The position numbers and the translations under genes were made by a program. A DNA stretch of 64,000 nt. Origin: Sarcomyxa edulis. Taxonomy: Eukaryota > Basidiomycota > Agaricomycetes > Agaricales > Mycenaceae. Position 1 is the first letter of the stretch. Each line of letters begins with the position of its first letter. Below, piece after piece: positions 10,716 through 20,645 of this stretch. The stretch is from positions 3,720,001 through 3,784,000 of the forward strand of contig QUOL01000001.1 in NCBI GenBank assembly GCA_009761415.1. Direction: 5' to 3'. The notes beneath the pieces are model-generated. The model was given only the letters and a program-made list of their open reading frames with translations. It ran no database searches and was not told the origin of the DNA.

Positions 10716-12861
10716 TCAAAGTTTCGCGCCTTCAAGCCATCGCTTTACGAGTTCCAAAGACTCGACCGGTTTATCATATGGTACCTGTAGAAAGGTGAAT
10801 ATACAACAGCCAGAGCAAAGCAAAGTGACACACCATATGCCCAGCCCCATCAATCGTCGCAAACGTCAATCCTCTCGCACTCCTCGTCCTCCCCGCAACC
10901 TTCCCACCAACGCTCCAATCCCTCAACGCTCCCTGCCCAACAAACTCCTCCTTTCCACTCCACTCCAACTCCAAAGTCCACCGCTCGTTACCCATCCAAT
11001 TACATATCCAGTCATACGTCCCGATATAAATGAGCACTTTGACGTCCCGCTCGAGGAGTGCGGCAATATAATGCTGAGTGGGACGATATTCATCCAAGTT
11101 CTGTCGGAATGCGGAACCGACAGTGTTAGAGCATGAGCTGAAGTTTCCTGTAACAGACGGATCGACGCCGAGGAGGGATCGAATTTCTGGACGGTCGAGG
11201 TAGGATGTGATGTGTTTGGTGATTGGATAACAGAGCGTGTCGGAGATTTTGCCTTCGCAGTCTTTGCTGATATCATAAGGGTTCTTTCCTAGATGTTACG
11301 GGGTCGTCAAACCCAATGCGAAGACTTCCTGGTATGTTTGAATTTTACCTGAACTGTAAAAAGGGCTCTGGATCTCGTCTTCGCAGAATCCGATAGCTGC
11401 TCCGCAGTTCATGGCGTCGAATTGATCTACGCAGGACTCTTTCATCCATTTTTGGCACCGCGATATCTTCAAGTTTTAGACTTCAGTATCAAGATCGAAG
11501 AACATCAAGATGAAGCAGGACGCTTACCGCAGACTTCATGCGAACACAGGAACTACAAACTCGAACACTTCAATATAATACTAGGACACAGCTAGAGAGT
11601 CTATCGTGGCTCACGCAATATCCAAAATGGGCGCCACGGAGGCCTGCGAGCATTGCATATCGAAGTAAGATGGTATCATAGTGTAAAAATCGGTCAAACC
11701 GTTTCCTGCCCATAGAACACTGTGAGCAGTGAAAGATCGCATGCGAAGAGCTATGGACGAACCGATCATAACCGATGTGAGGTTGATGGGCGTCATTCCG
11801 GCCTTGACGAGTTTCGCGTTTTGATCATAGACTTCTGACGCGAATACTGGGAGGTATCTGCCCTATCTCGCGATTTCGAGTTAGTGAGATTCAACGACTC
11901 GGGGAAAATAATTTACCCCGTACGATTCTCCAGCCATGTGGAATGCCCTGCCTTTGAACTGACTGAAATTCTCGAAGAATATGGAGACAAACGCTGCAAT
12001 GTCTTTGGCAGCTTCTTCGGTCGTGCCCTGGTTAACGTGTTACAAGGTAAAGACTGAGACTGGGAGGGTCTTATACTCACGACATACTCGCCGTAATCGG
12101 CATACGAGAACCCTACGCCGATGGGCTGATCGACGAAGAACAAATTACTCTTTTCATTCCAAGAGAAATTGTGATGGACGGGGCCATCCGGAGTCGTGAT
12201 TCTGCAAGGGCCTTACCGTGCATATGCCATGAGACGTGTTCTATATATCTCTGAATGTCGAGCTCACCAAGCTCCATGAAAAGCCCTAGAGAGGATGAGC
12301 ATCCTGGACCTATGGGCACACTACATTAGCAAAAACTTAAGCAAGAGCTACCCAGTTGACTACTCACCTCCATTCGTCCAAAATACAACATCGTCCTTAT
12401 CAGGGTCACTTCTACTCTCGAAGAAATAGAAGAATATATGTCTGGCTTCGATATCGATGTACCCAGTGTATGCTCTATATTTGTTTGGTATCAGGTTCCT
12501 GTCTGGAGCCACAAAATACGTACCCAACAGTCTCATCACAAAAATCCGACTTCTTGATCCGGACACTGTAATGCGGGAATGCAGGATGCCCAAGAGTCGT
12601 GTAAGTGGTTGTTAGCGTGCTCAGAGACTCCACGGGAGTGAAAAGGCCTTCATCGTAGGTGTCCGAGAGAAGAGATTGTCTCCAAGTCGATTCGGCCAAT
12701 TTCAATTCCAGGCTCTCCAGTGATTCAGTCCCAGTCGATGCAGCTACTTTCAAGCGCTCCAGTGACTGCCTCAAAGTCGCGTCGCTCGATTTTGCATCCA
12801 CGAACGACGTGGAAGCCAGAGCGAGGATGAATACACCGAAAATGTTGCCCAGAGAAAACAT
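10716..12861 (-). CDS. Secreted/vacuolar serine carboxypeptidase (S10), copy 1
   Basis: Peptidase family S10 (carboxypeptidase Y-like), removing C-terminal residues from peptides. The start at 12861 gives a signal peptide (MFSLGNIFGVFILALAS). After splicing many short introns the frame shows FWTNGGPGCSSSLGLFMELG (oxyanion region), FFVDQPIGVGFSYADYG, the nucleophile in AGESYGGRYLP, the catalytic Asp in IYIGTYDWICNW and the catalytic His in DGAGHMVPYDKP. It ends WLEGAKL. A Ser/Leu-rich segment of about 60 residues after the signal peptide (LRQSLERLK, ESLESLELKL) is absent from the paralog at 42.8-45.1 kb. Otherwise the two are very similar, with the same intron positions. All triad residues are present, so it should be active. 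Confidence 0.93.
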
Positions 12862-13394
12862 TGGAATGAGATAGGAAGAGCACCAGACGAAGTTCACGAT
12901 AAGGCCATACGGTTCAAGTTCTAACAATGGTTTGCAAAGCCGGCCGCGGCTTCACTCGTATCTGGCACGTGACACATACGCGACAAAAATACGCGCTGAC
13001 ACTTACGCGTTCATCTCGTTCTCTCATGCATACATCTGTCCTGGTCTTGATTCCGAGTTCGAAAGGACACGCCTAGGTGACGAGGCCTTAAATAATGCGA
13101 ATCCAAATTTTTACCCTTGAATCGTGGCCACAACGAAGGAATCCCAAGTCTCACTGTATATATGTCGATTTTCCGTACACGAATGTAGAAGCAAAACAGC
13201 TGGTCGCCGACACGACACACCGCCGAATCAAAATTTCCCCTACCTTCAGAAGCAAGTCCGAAAACAAGTCAGCCGCAGAGGATCCTGAATGACATATCGG
13301 CCTGACGGTCAGCCGCTACGAGAGTGTATTAAATTGCCCAGAATCTACGCAGGTGTGTGCATCGATCATCACCAGACCCACCATCACCATCACC
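12862..13394. other. Divergent intergenic region
   Basis: Shared upstream region of carboxypeptidase copy 1 (minus) and the second YRWVYNG paralog (plus). It holds a short CACCAT-type repeat just before the ATG at 13395. I see no CArG box like those of the other two paralogs. Confidence 0.5.
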
Positions 13395-14399
13395 ATGCCC
13401 AAAGCAACAAAACACCTCGACGCCAACGCCCCAACCAAAGCAGGAATCAAGTACTGGAACGAAGAAGAGCAAGCAGTGATATCGGGGGTTGTAAGTTACA
13501 CCATATCTATGCAAGACCCTTCCGATGGGTGATCATGATTCCAACTCATTTTATCACAGGCAAGAGCAGAAGATCCTATCACGCTCAACTCATTGTGCGG
13601 AACTTATCGCTGGGTCTACAACGGTAGCTCGACGGTCAACGAAGAGCTAGGACCCGAAGACGACTGGGGTATCTTCAAGCTCTTCCGCGAAGCAGGTAAA
13701 AGGGGCACTCCAGGGAACATATGTGGGACCTTTCGGATGGGCGGGTTGAGCGGAGAGTTCCATGGTCTCAAGGTGGTGAGAAGCAAGCAGGAGGATGGGA
13801 CGCGTAGAGCCGAAACGAATCTATGGGAGATCAAGAGCGTCGAATGGGAGGATGACGACGAAATAGGTGAAGAGACGGGCAACATGTTGGCCCCCACGGA
13901 GACACTCGACGATAACGGGAACCCCTTCATCGAGTTCCTATTCAACGAGGAGGGCATAGACGCACACAAGGAATCATATTTCCTGAAGAAGCAGGACGAC
14001 GAGGAGGGTGACGAGGGGTTGACGGATGGGGAAAGGCGTAGGCTTGGAATTGGTCTCGGGCGCGACGAAGTCAAGGAACGAGCCAAGAACGACGATACCG
14101 AAGAGGAGACCAAGTCTACGAAGGGAGTGGGAGAGGCCCGGAGCGGAAAGGTCGAGAAAGAAAAGAAATCTGAAGCTGCAAAGAGATCCCCCGCTGCCAG
14201 TACTCGTGCCACAGCGAAAACCAAAGCAACGACCAAAGCGAATGCAGCCAAGGCAAACTCCAAGGAAGACGAGAAGGTCCAGGTCGGGAAGAAGAGGAAA
14301 GCAGAGGACGAAGGCGAAGGATCAGGGAGTAGATTCCTTGTCAAGATAGGTGATTATTATGAATACGTTTCAGACCTCTTCCGAACGCACGATACCTGA
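13395..14399 (+). CDS. Unknown nuclear-type protein, YRWVYNG family, copy 2 (divergent)
   Basis: Exon 13395-13490, a 69-nt intron and exon 13560-14399 encode about 311 residues. The core matches copies 1 and 3 (LCGTYRWVYNGS, NICGTFRMGGLSGEF, HGLKVV, NLWEIKSVEW, PTETLDDNGNPFIEFLF, YFLKKQ, ERRRLGIG). The intron falls at the same point just before the core, which argues for common descent. The N-terminus (MPKATKHLDANAPTK) and the C-terminal tail differ. The tail is very rich in Lys, Ala, Thr and Glu (SPAASTRATAKTKATTKA), resembling histone H1-type or other DNA-binding tails, and is followed by GKKRKAEDE, a likely nuclear signal. No known domain; chromatin association is only a guess from the tail. 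Confidence 0.82.
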
Positions 14400-14465
14400 T
14401 TCAAATCGGCTGTATACAATTGATTACTTTACACTTGCCTAATACAACGAGCTTGCAACGCCCTA

Positions 14466-16129
14466 TCATACACTGTCAGCGATCAACCTCTCAGGTATCT
14501 CCACATACCCTCTCCAACACTCGACAAACGCAGCCAATTCTGCACCCTCCATGACTCGATGATCCCCACTCCAACTAACACCTACCTTCAACCTCCGTTC
14601 TCCCTTTCCATCCCCCCGATCTACATCCCACACCCATTTCGCTCTACCAATCGCAACGATAGCGATACCACCCCCAGGAACGAGCACAGGCGAGGCAAAG
14701 TCTCCTGCTCCGATGGCTCCGACATTCGACACCGTCACCGTGCCCCCTCGTTTCGGCATCTCAGCGGGCGTTAGACCACACGGAACCTGTCTGCCTAGAT
14801 GCGACAAATGTTTGAGTCGAGATGAAATGGAGTAGATCGAATCCATGTCGACGCGTTGGAGCGTGGGGGTGTAGAGCCCTGATGGGGTGGAGAGCGCGAT
14901 GCTAATATCGGCGTGTGGGCGAATAGTGAGAGTGGGCTTTGAATCGGACGCAGTGGTAGGCGTTATGGAGGAGCGGAGGAGTGGCCATTCGATCATTGAT
15001 TTTGATAGGGTTTTGAGGAGGATGGGGAGGTAGGTTAGTCGGGTGTACTGTGCGGAGGCTGGTACAAGGGGTGGCGTTAGGGGAGGGTATAAGGCAGCTG
15101 GAGAAACTGCCAGTGGAGGCGGTGGTTCCAAAGTTGAAGGGAGGAAGTGTGGTGGGATGTGAGCATTGAGTATCGGGAGGAGGTTGTGTAATGCCGTCAA
15201 ATCCAGAGTCGTGGAATATCTATAATTTCGAAAGAGTCAGTTGACGCGTATAATCAAGAGCCGAATCAGAGGGAAGTTCACCCGAAATGTGGGATCTCGA
15301 GGCTCTGAGATGCACGTAAAGTTAGTATCGAAACAAGGATGGCGTAGAGCACTTTACCTTGGTCATAGCTTTCCACATGCCGTAACGCGTCCGCCCAAGT
15401 TCGACTACGACATCCGCGTTGTCGTTGTCTACCAGTCCCGAGCTAGCAGGGATTTGAGTAGCACTAGTCGATAAATATGCATCTACATCTTTCTTCTCGA
15501 TACGACCACCTTTGCCACTTCCCGGTGCTAATTTCGCGAGGTCTACGCCATTTTGACGGGCTAGATGGCGAACCGATGGTGCTGCCAGAATGTTCTTGAC
15601 ATTGGTATCATGGGTATATTCCGGATCCATTGGGTGCTTGTTTCGTTTGGGTTTGGGCGGTTCGATGTCGACCGGCTCTTGCAATAATTCTTGTTCATCG
15701 ATGGCAGGTGGTTGATCTACGGGCTCGACGGCAGTATTAGCACCCTCGATAATTTCTTCGTCGACCTCTATTAGACAAAGTCCAGCGCCGACTTTCGCCA
15801 CTTCCCCTTCTTTGACGAGGATTTCCTTGACCACTCCATCGAATGGACTCGTAATCTCAACACTGGCTTTATCGCTTTGAACCTCACATAGAGGGTCAAA
15901 TGCCTGGACACCAGAGTTTACTTTGACGCTCCTAGCGGAGTCTTAGCCTCATGAGCATGAGTTTTTGAGACGAGAGCACTCACCACTTGATGACTTCGCA
16001 TTCGGTGATACCCTCGCCTATATCTGCGAGTTTGAAACGCTGCAAGATTTTCTTGGATGCCCAAGAGGCTCTAGAAGTGTGAAAATAAGACACGAAAGTA
16101 GTAGGACGTCGAAGAGGTCGTAAGAACAT
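14466..16129 (-). CDS. Branched-chain alpha-ketoacid dehydrogenase E2 (dihydrolipoyl transacylase)
   Basis: Mitochondrial core enzyme of valine, leucine and isoleucine breakdown; it transfers branched acyl groups from lipoamide to CoA. The start at 16129 gives a basic, Arg/Ser-rich presequence (MFLRPLRRPTTFVSYFHTSR). The lipoyl domain follows, with DIGEGITECEVIKW and the lipoylated lysine in QSDKASVEITSPFDG. Next come a Pro/Glu-rich linker, the E3/E1-binding domain (LAAPSVRHLARQNGVDL) and the acyltransferase domain with IPHFGYSTTLDL, SNVGAIGAGDFASPVL and the active site SGDHRVMEGA. The DIGEGI/DKAS pattern fits the branched-chain enzyme better than pyruvate or oxoglutarate E2. The usual Asp of DHRxxDG is Glu here. 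A 23-nt micro-exon (15282-15304) encodes the SLEIPHFG part. Confidence 0.93.
15282..15304 (-). other. 23-nt micro-exon in the E2 gene
   Basis: Between a CTCAG acceptor and a GTGAAC donor on the minus strand. It joins KAMTK to SLEIPHFG and YSTTLDL, a conserved stretch of the acyltransferase domain. Confidence 0.8.
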
Positions 16130-16832
16130 TTGTGGGGATAATCATGATGCTCCGGCTTTTGAACCCTTCCACATACGTTCGGATCTTGGACCAGCACCAC
16201 CATCATGGGACCGACTTGGCTCTATCGTCGCTGCTTTCTTCTAGAAATGGTGGCTGGTATGGGAGTCAATCGACATGACGGGGAATGACAAGGAGAGCAA
16301 GATTGTTTTCTTCAATTTCCAAATCGTTGCCTCGTCTCGACTACGCGGAAAGTCCTCCATCCACGACATGCATGCACGGGCATGTCTCGCACTCGAGAGA
16401 AAACATTCCAGAGCTCATCTAATATCGAATCGGGTATAGGATTCTTCATATAATGAAACCCTGCTACAATGATTGAATCTGACAGTGCTGGCTTTTACAC
16501 TGAAGTCGATAGCAAGGTAAGTAATGTCCCATGAGCAGATCCAGTCGGGGTGTTGAATGTAGATTCGTCCTGACTTGCATATCTTTGTTAGATATATTTG
16601 ATAATTCTTCCACGGGGATGCGCTCGACAAGATGATGATTCCCTCTCGTGCAAGTCTCGTCGTCAGAATTGCGCAAAGCTTCCTGTACAACTTTCTATCT
16701 GGTGTTGTCTGCGTAAACCGTGTCTACCACACGAAAATTTGGCTTCATCACAGCAATGTTTGCTGAACGCGATGTTATAAAAAATCGGGATATAAATACA
16801 GGTCGAACGAACTATCAACACATTTCAACGCT
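16130..16832. other. Intergenic, nothing recognised
   Basis: Upstream region of the E2 gene and 3' flank of the third YRWVYNG paralog. AT-rich TATAAA-like runs near 16775-16800 have no clear target gene. Confidence 0.5.
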
Positions 16833-17826
16833 TTAGTCTTCCTCCACCTCCTCCTCCTTGGGCACACTCAGGTGCTGGCGCTTCGAGTCATGTTCCAAGA
16901 TATCCGATGCCCTCCTCTTTTCCGTGACTCTGGCGCTCCCTTCGTTCTCGTATTTCACCGTCAAGTCTTCTTCTTTCAACGCCCTCTTCAATTTCAGTGC
17001 TTCTTCTCTGTCATACGGATCCACATCGTCGTCCAAGTCCGCTCCGTCTCCTGCTTTTGAATCGAGTTCATCTCTTTCGTCCGTCTCGGACCCGGACCCC
17101 TCTGACATGACGTCCTCATCGTTAAAGTAGAACCCAAGTCTCCATTTTTCGGCCTTGGACAAGAACTCCATTGGGCCGTGTTTCTTGTAGTCCTTCTGCT
17201 TCTTCAAAAGATAGACGTTCCCACTATCAACGAAATGTTTTCCGCTGGAAACGCAATCACAACAGTGTCCGCTTCCACCGGCATTATAGAATATGAGGAA
17301 TGGGTGTCCATTGTCATCGAGTGTCTCCGTTGCAGCAATACCATTGCCTTCTTCTTCATTTCCATCAGACCAGTCAAGATTGTTGATCTCCCAGATGTTC
17401 CCTGCTGTTTGGTATTCTCCGGATTCTTTGTCCTTCACTTCGGCGACCTTGAGACCTTCGAATTTACCGCTCGGCATGTATGCCTGGAATTTTCCGAAGA
17501 TGTTCTCTGGCGTAGTCGTCTTGTCAGGACCGCGGTATAGAGTAAAAACACCCCATTCAGGGCGGGCGAGCTCTCGGTAAGTATCGTCAGCTTCTGGTTC
17601 ACCATTATAGACCCAACGATATGATCCCAGAAGAGACCGTAGCGAAACTGGCTTTCTTGCACGCTCCTATTTCTTGCGTTGGCACTAGTGCAAAGTGGAA
17701 GGAGTACAAACTTACTGCACCACGAATCATTCGTTTCTGTGTCTTGCTCCAATATTTGATGAACTGGTCGCGGAACCCGTCGTCTTCAGAGGAATCTGAC
17801 ATGATAGCTTCAGGGGATTCCGACAT
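16833..17826 (-). CDS. Unknown nuclear-type protein, YRWVYNG family, copy 3
   Basis: Closest relative of copy 1 and inverted relative to it. The first exon encodes MSESPEAIMSDSSEDDGF and ends KRMIRGA, as in copy 1; a short intron then leads to ERARKPVSLRSLLGSYRW. The core has NIFGKFQAYMPSGKFEGLK, AGNIWEINNLDW and ATETLDDNGHPFLIFY; then come an acidic tract (DDDVDPYDREEALKLKRALK, also in copy 1) and a C-terminus with TEKRRASD and a DSKRQ basic patch. Nucleotide similarity to copy 1 continues upstream of the ATG, including a pyrimidine-rich leader and a promoter block. This indicates a fairly recent inverted duplication with the promoter. A second ATG nine codons in could also serve. Function unknown. 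Confidence 0.84.
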
Positions 17827-17896
17827 GGTAGCTGGTGGAAAGGGAAGACTGAGACAGGAGATTCTACGGCAACGATTTGGTCTATGATGGGCTGTT

Positions 17897-17906
17897 CCCA
17901 AATAGG
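17897..17906. promoter_or_regulatory. CArG-like box upstream of the third YRWVYNG paralog
   Basis: On the gene's strand CCTATTTGGG lies 71 bp upstream of the ATG, at nearly the same distance as CCTAATTGGG in copy 1. Both lie in the shared CGATTACACTTTCCTA context. Confidence 0.35.
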
Positions 17907-18865
17907 AAAGTGTAATCGTCTGGCTAGCAGCTACCTTGTCTTGCCTCTATTGACTGTCAACCAACAGCGGCGATCGATAAGTGACAATCGTAGGCAGAGC
18001 CTTGACTTCTGGACCATCATGCACCACGATCAAGCTCGATTATTACGATGACTCGAAGCTCAAGGAAACATGTCCTGGTCAAACAGGCTCTTACTGTTGT
18101 TAGCCCCCGTGCGAAAACTAAAGCGCCCGTCATCCGTCAGCCATATATTTCTCCGTACCCACTGTATGACAGATGACTCAGCCATCCGGAGTCCGCAGAT
18201 CAAGTGTACGAATATCATCTGAAGCCGCGCTCATCGCAGTCCTCTCTACTGAAGACGCAGCCCTATTGGTATGTTTCTTCACACCGATACACAAATTGTA
18301 TGCCATTCATCCTGTCAAAGACCATACAGATATGCTTAATTCGGCGCTTATACTGTTCATCTGTATCAACTTGCGGGTTCTAGCACTCAAAAACAAATCT
18401 ACCTGACGCCCGAAAGCTTCTTGGGAGTCAAATTAGGGAACGTGCGGGGAAGGGGAAACTCCTACAGCTTGGATCTCAATCTCCGTTTTCCTTCCAAACG
18501 CCCGTTTGTACCTATCATCTTTCTGCAACGGACGATTAAAGATTACCAGGTCGTTCGACCCTTCTAGCAGCGCTTATATACGGTATCAAGCAAGGGCCAC
18601 TCGAAATTGCTCTCGTCGAGCGGCGAACCTTGAAATGCAAGCGATGCAACCTTCATGTCATGTGAGCGCTTTCTTCATCCTGCGATGTCCTTCTACATGT
18701 CCTCAATCATTCCGGTCTCAAGTGTAAGACATGATGCATGTAATTGCCTCTTTACAGCGTCAAGACTACTCTCAGCGCTCTCTGGTATCAGACATGATGC
18801 ATGTACCAGCCGGATCCTCGTTGTATAAGTAGTGAGTTGCTCTGCTGTGATATCCCAACAACAAA
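17907..18865. other. Intergenic, nothing recognised
   Basis: Upstream region of the cysteine peptidase. A TATAAGTA element lies about 40 bp before its ATG. The word GACATGATGCATGTA occurs twice (about 18728 and 18790). Confidence 0.45.
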
Positions 18866-20211
18866 ATGTCGCGGTTCCTCAAAGTGCTCGCCGATGCCAC
18901 AGAGGACAACTCCAAGCTTGGGGCGGGTGCCATTGGCGTCGCCCACCGCACTCACAGGGGTCTTCTTGATGCTGCCGGCATCAACATACCCAATCCTGTC
19001 AAGAATCTTACGGATAGCATTTACCGGACGAACCAGAAGATCGTCTTAGGTGCTGGACACAAGACTGCAGAAGCTCTTCGAAAGCTCGAGTGAGTGGACT
19101 CAAAGCAACTCGGAAATTTCCATGCCATCCTCTGACTATGGTGCTCACAGTGAAACTCTTCACGGAGAAAGCCATGGTGAAGGGAGCGATCATCAATCGG
19201 ACGACGAATCAGAGCAAGAGGATGAGGTGAACATCTTGGTCCTGGAAGCTTTCGACTAGCTAACCCCGATATAGGATGACGAAGGCAGTGGTACAGATGA
19301 AGCTGTACATCGCACGGAGCCTCACCACGACCGCGTAGACTCTCGTGACCATCAATTCGAGTACATCTCCGAAAAAATTCACGTCCCCTCAGTCGACCTT
19401 CGCGATTCGTGTCCGACAGTATATGACCAGAAGCAGATGGGTAGTTGCACGGCTCATGCTGTCGCTGGCGCGTTCGAGTTTGACGTTCTGAAGCAAGGTC
19501 TACCTCACTTCTCGCCTTCCAGACTCTTCATCTGGTACAATGCTCGTGCAAAGTCTCACGTTCCTCAGGCTGTCAAGAAAAATGTCGGCAGCTCAATGAG
19601 AGAGGCTATAAAGTCTCTCAATTTCAAGGCTCATGGCGTCTGCTCGGAAGATGATTGGCCATACGAGGTCGGCAAATTTGACCCCAACACTCGTTTCTTC
19701 CATCCCCACGCCAGAGCGGCACAGAAACCTCCTGCTATCGTCGAGAATCATGCTCATCTACACACCGCGTGTCGTTATTTCTCCTTCAAAGGACCAGATC
19801 TCCGAAGGAAACTCTGCCAATGTCTCCACGATGGCTATCCTTTCGTCTTTGGGATGAAGACGTATGGTCTATTGAACAAGATCGACTCCAACGGCAGAGG
19901 CTTGAGTACGTGAAGATTCCACATATTTGTCTCTTGTATCTCGTAACTAATTCAGCGAGATAGAACTCCCGAAAGCCAAGGATAAGAAGAAAGGCGATCA
20001 TGGCCATTCGGTCATGGCAGTTGGTTACATCGAAGAGGAGCAAGTCTTCATCATTCGCAACTCCTGGGGCGCACATTGGGGTCTGCACGGCCATTTCTAC
20101 ATGCCGTACAAATACCTCCAGTATTGTCATGATTTCTGGACCATCCGCGTCGTGCATTCTAAACCTGCTCACGGGCACGCGTCTACAAGTAAGCACAAAG
20201 GAAGAAAGTGA
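18866..20211 (+). CDS. Papain-like (C1A) cysteine peptidase homolog
   Basis: Four exons (introns near 19090-19150, 19228-19275 and 19905-19966) encode a protein without a signal peptide. The N-terminal about 75 residues have no clear domain, and an acidic His/Asp/Glu/Ser-rich linker follows. The peptidase domain shows YDQKQMGSCTAHAVAGAFEF (Gln and catalytic Cys), GHSVMAVGY (catalytic His) and FIIRNSWGAHWG (catalytic Asn), so the triad is complete. The GSCTA form of the Cys motif is the variant typical of bacterial and some viral or protist members rather than of lysosomal cathepsins. Papain-type peptidases are uncommon in fungi. Cytosolic location is inferred from the lack of a signal peptide and of a recognisable cathepsin propeptide. 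Substrate unknown. Confidence 0.88.
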
Positions 20212-20645
20212 TGGGAAGCACTTACGTGTCTTACATTCTGTTATGTTATGCCAAGAATCTCCCAAGAATTTATACTACTGATTTCGTCTTCGTCCTCCCT
20301 TGGTCCTCCCTCCGCTACTGATGCTCACCAAAGTAGTACCAGGCCTGTCCAATGTACTGTTCGTAGTCGTTTACCATTCAGTTCATCATATGCATGTAAC
20401 ATTACCTACCGTTGAAACCAGGTATGATTACTCTGTACTTCTAAATTCGAACCAACTTCTACCAATTCCGGACTGATTCAACTGAACAATATTGTGCGGT
20501 TAGAAGCAGTGCAAATCGATTTGATCCTATTTGACAAGCCCATGGCGGTCCCGGCGGAAAGATAAGATACAAATGTAGCAGCTGCAGTTTTGCATAGCTG
20601 GCAAGCTGGTGGATACAAGTAATGAAGCTAGTCATACCAACTTGA

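Noticed and set aside
13365..13410. His-rich peptide in an alternative frame just before YRWVYNG copy 2
   Set aside because: It arises from a CACCAT repeat around the true ATG at 13395; the correct frame starts MPKATKHLD.
13616..14344. Long minus-strand open frame (242 codons) rich in Ser and Pro
   Set aside because: It is the mirror image of the Lys/Glu-rich coding strand of YRWVYNG copy 2; no motifs and no start context.
16130..16206. Upstream ATG-ATG as start of the E2 gene
   Set aside because: It is in the wrong frame; the ATG at 16129 reads straight into a typical mitochondrial presequence and the lipoyl domain.
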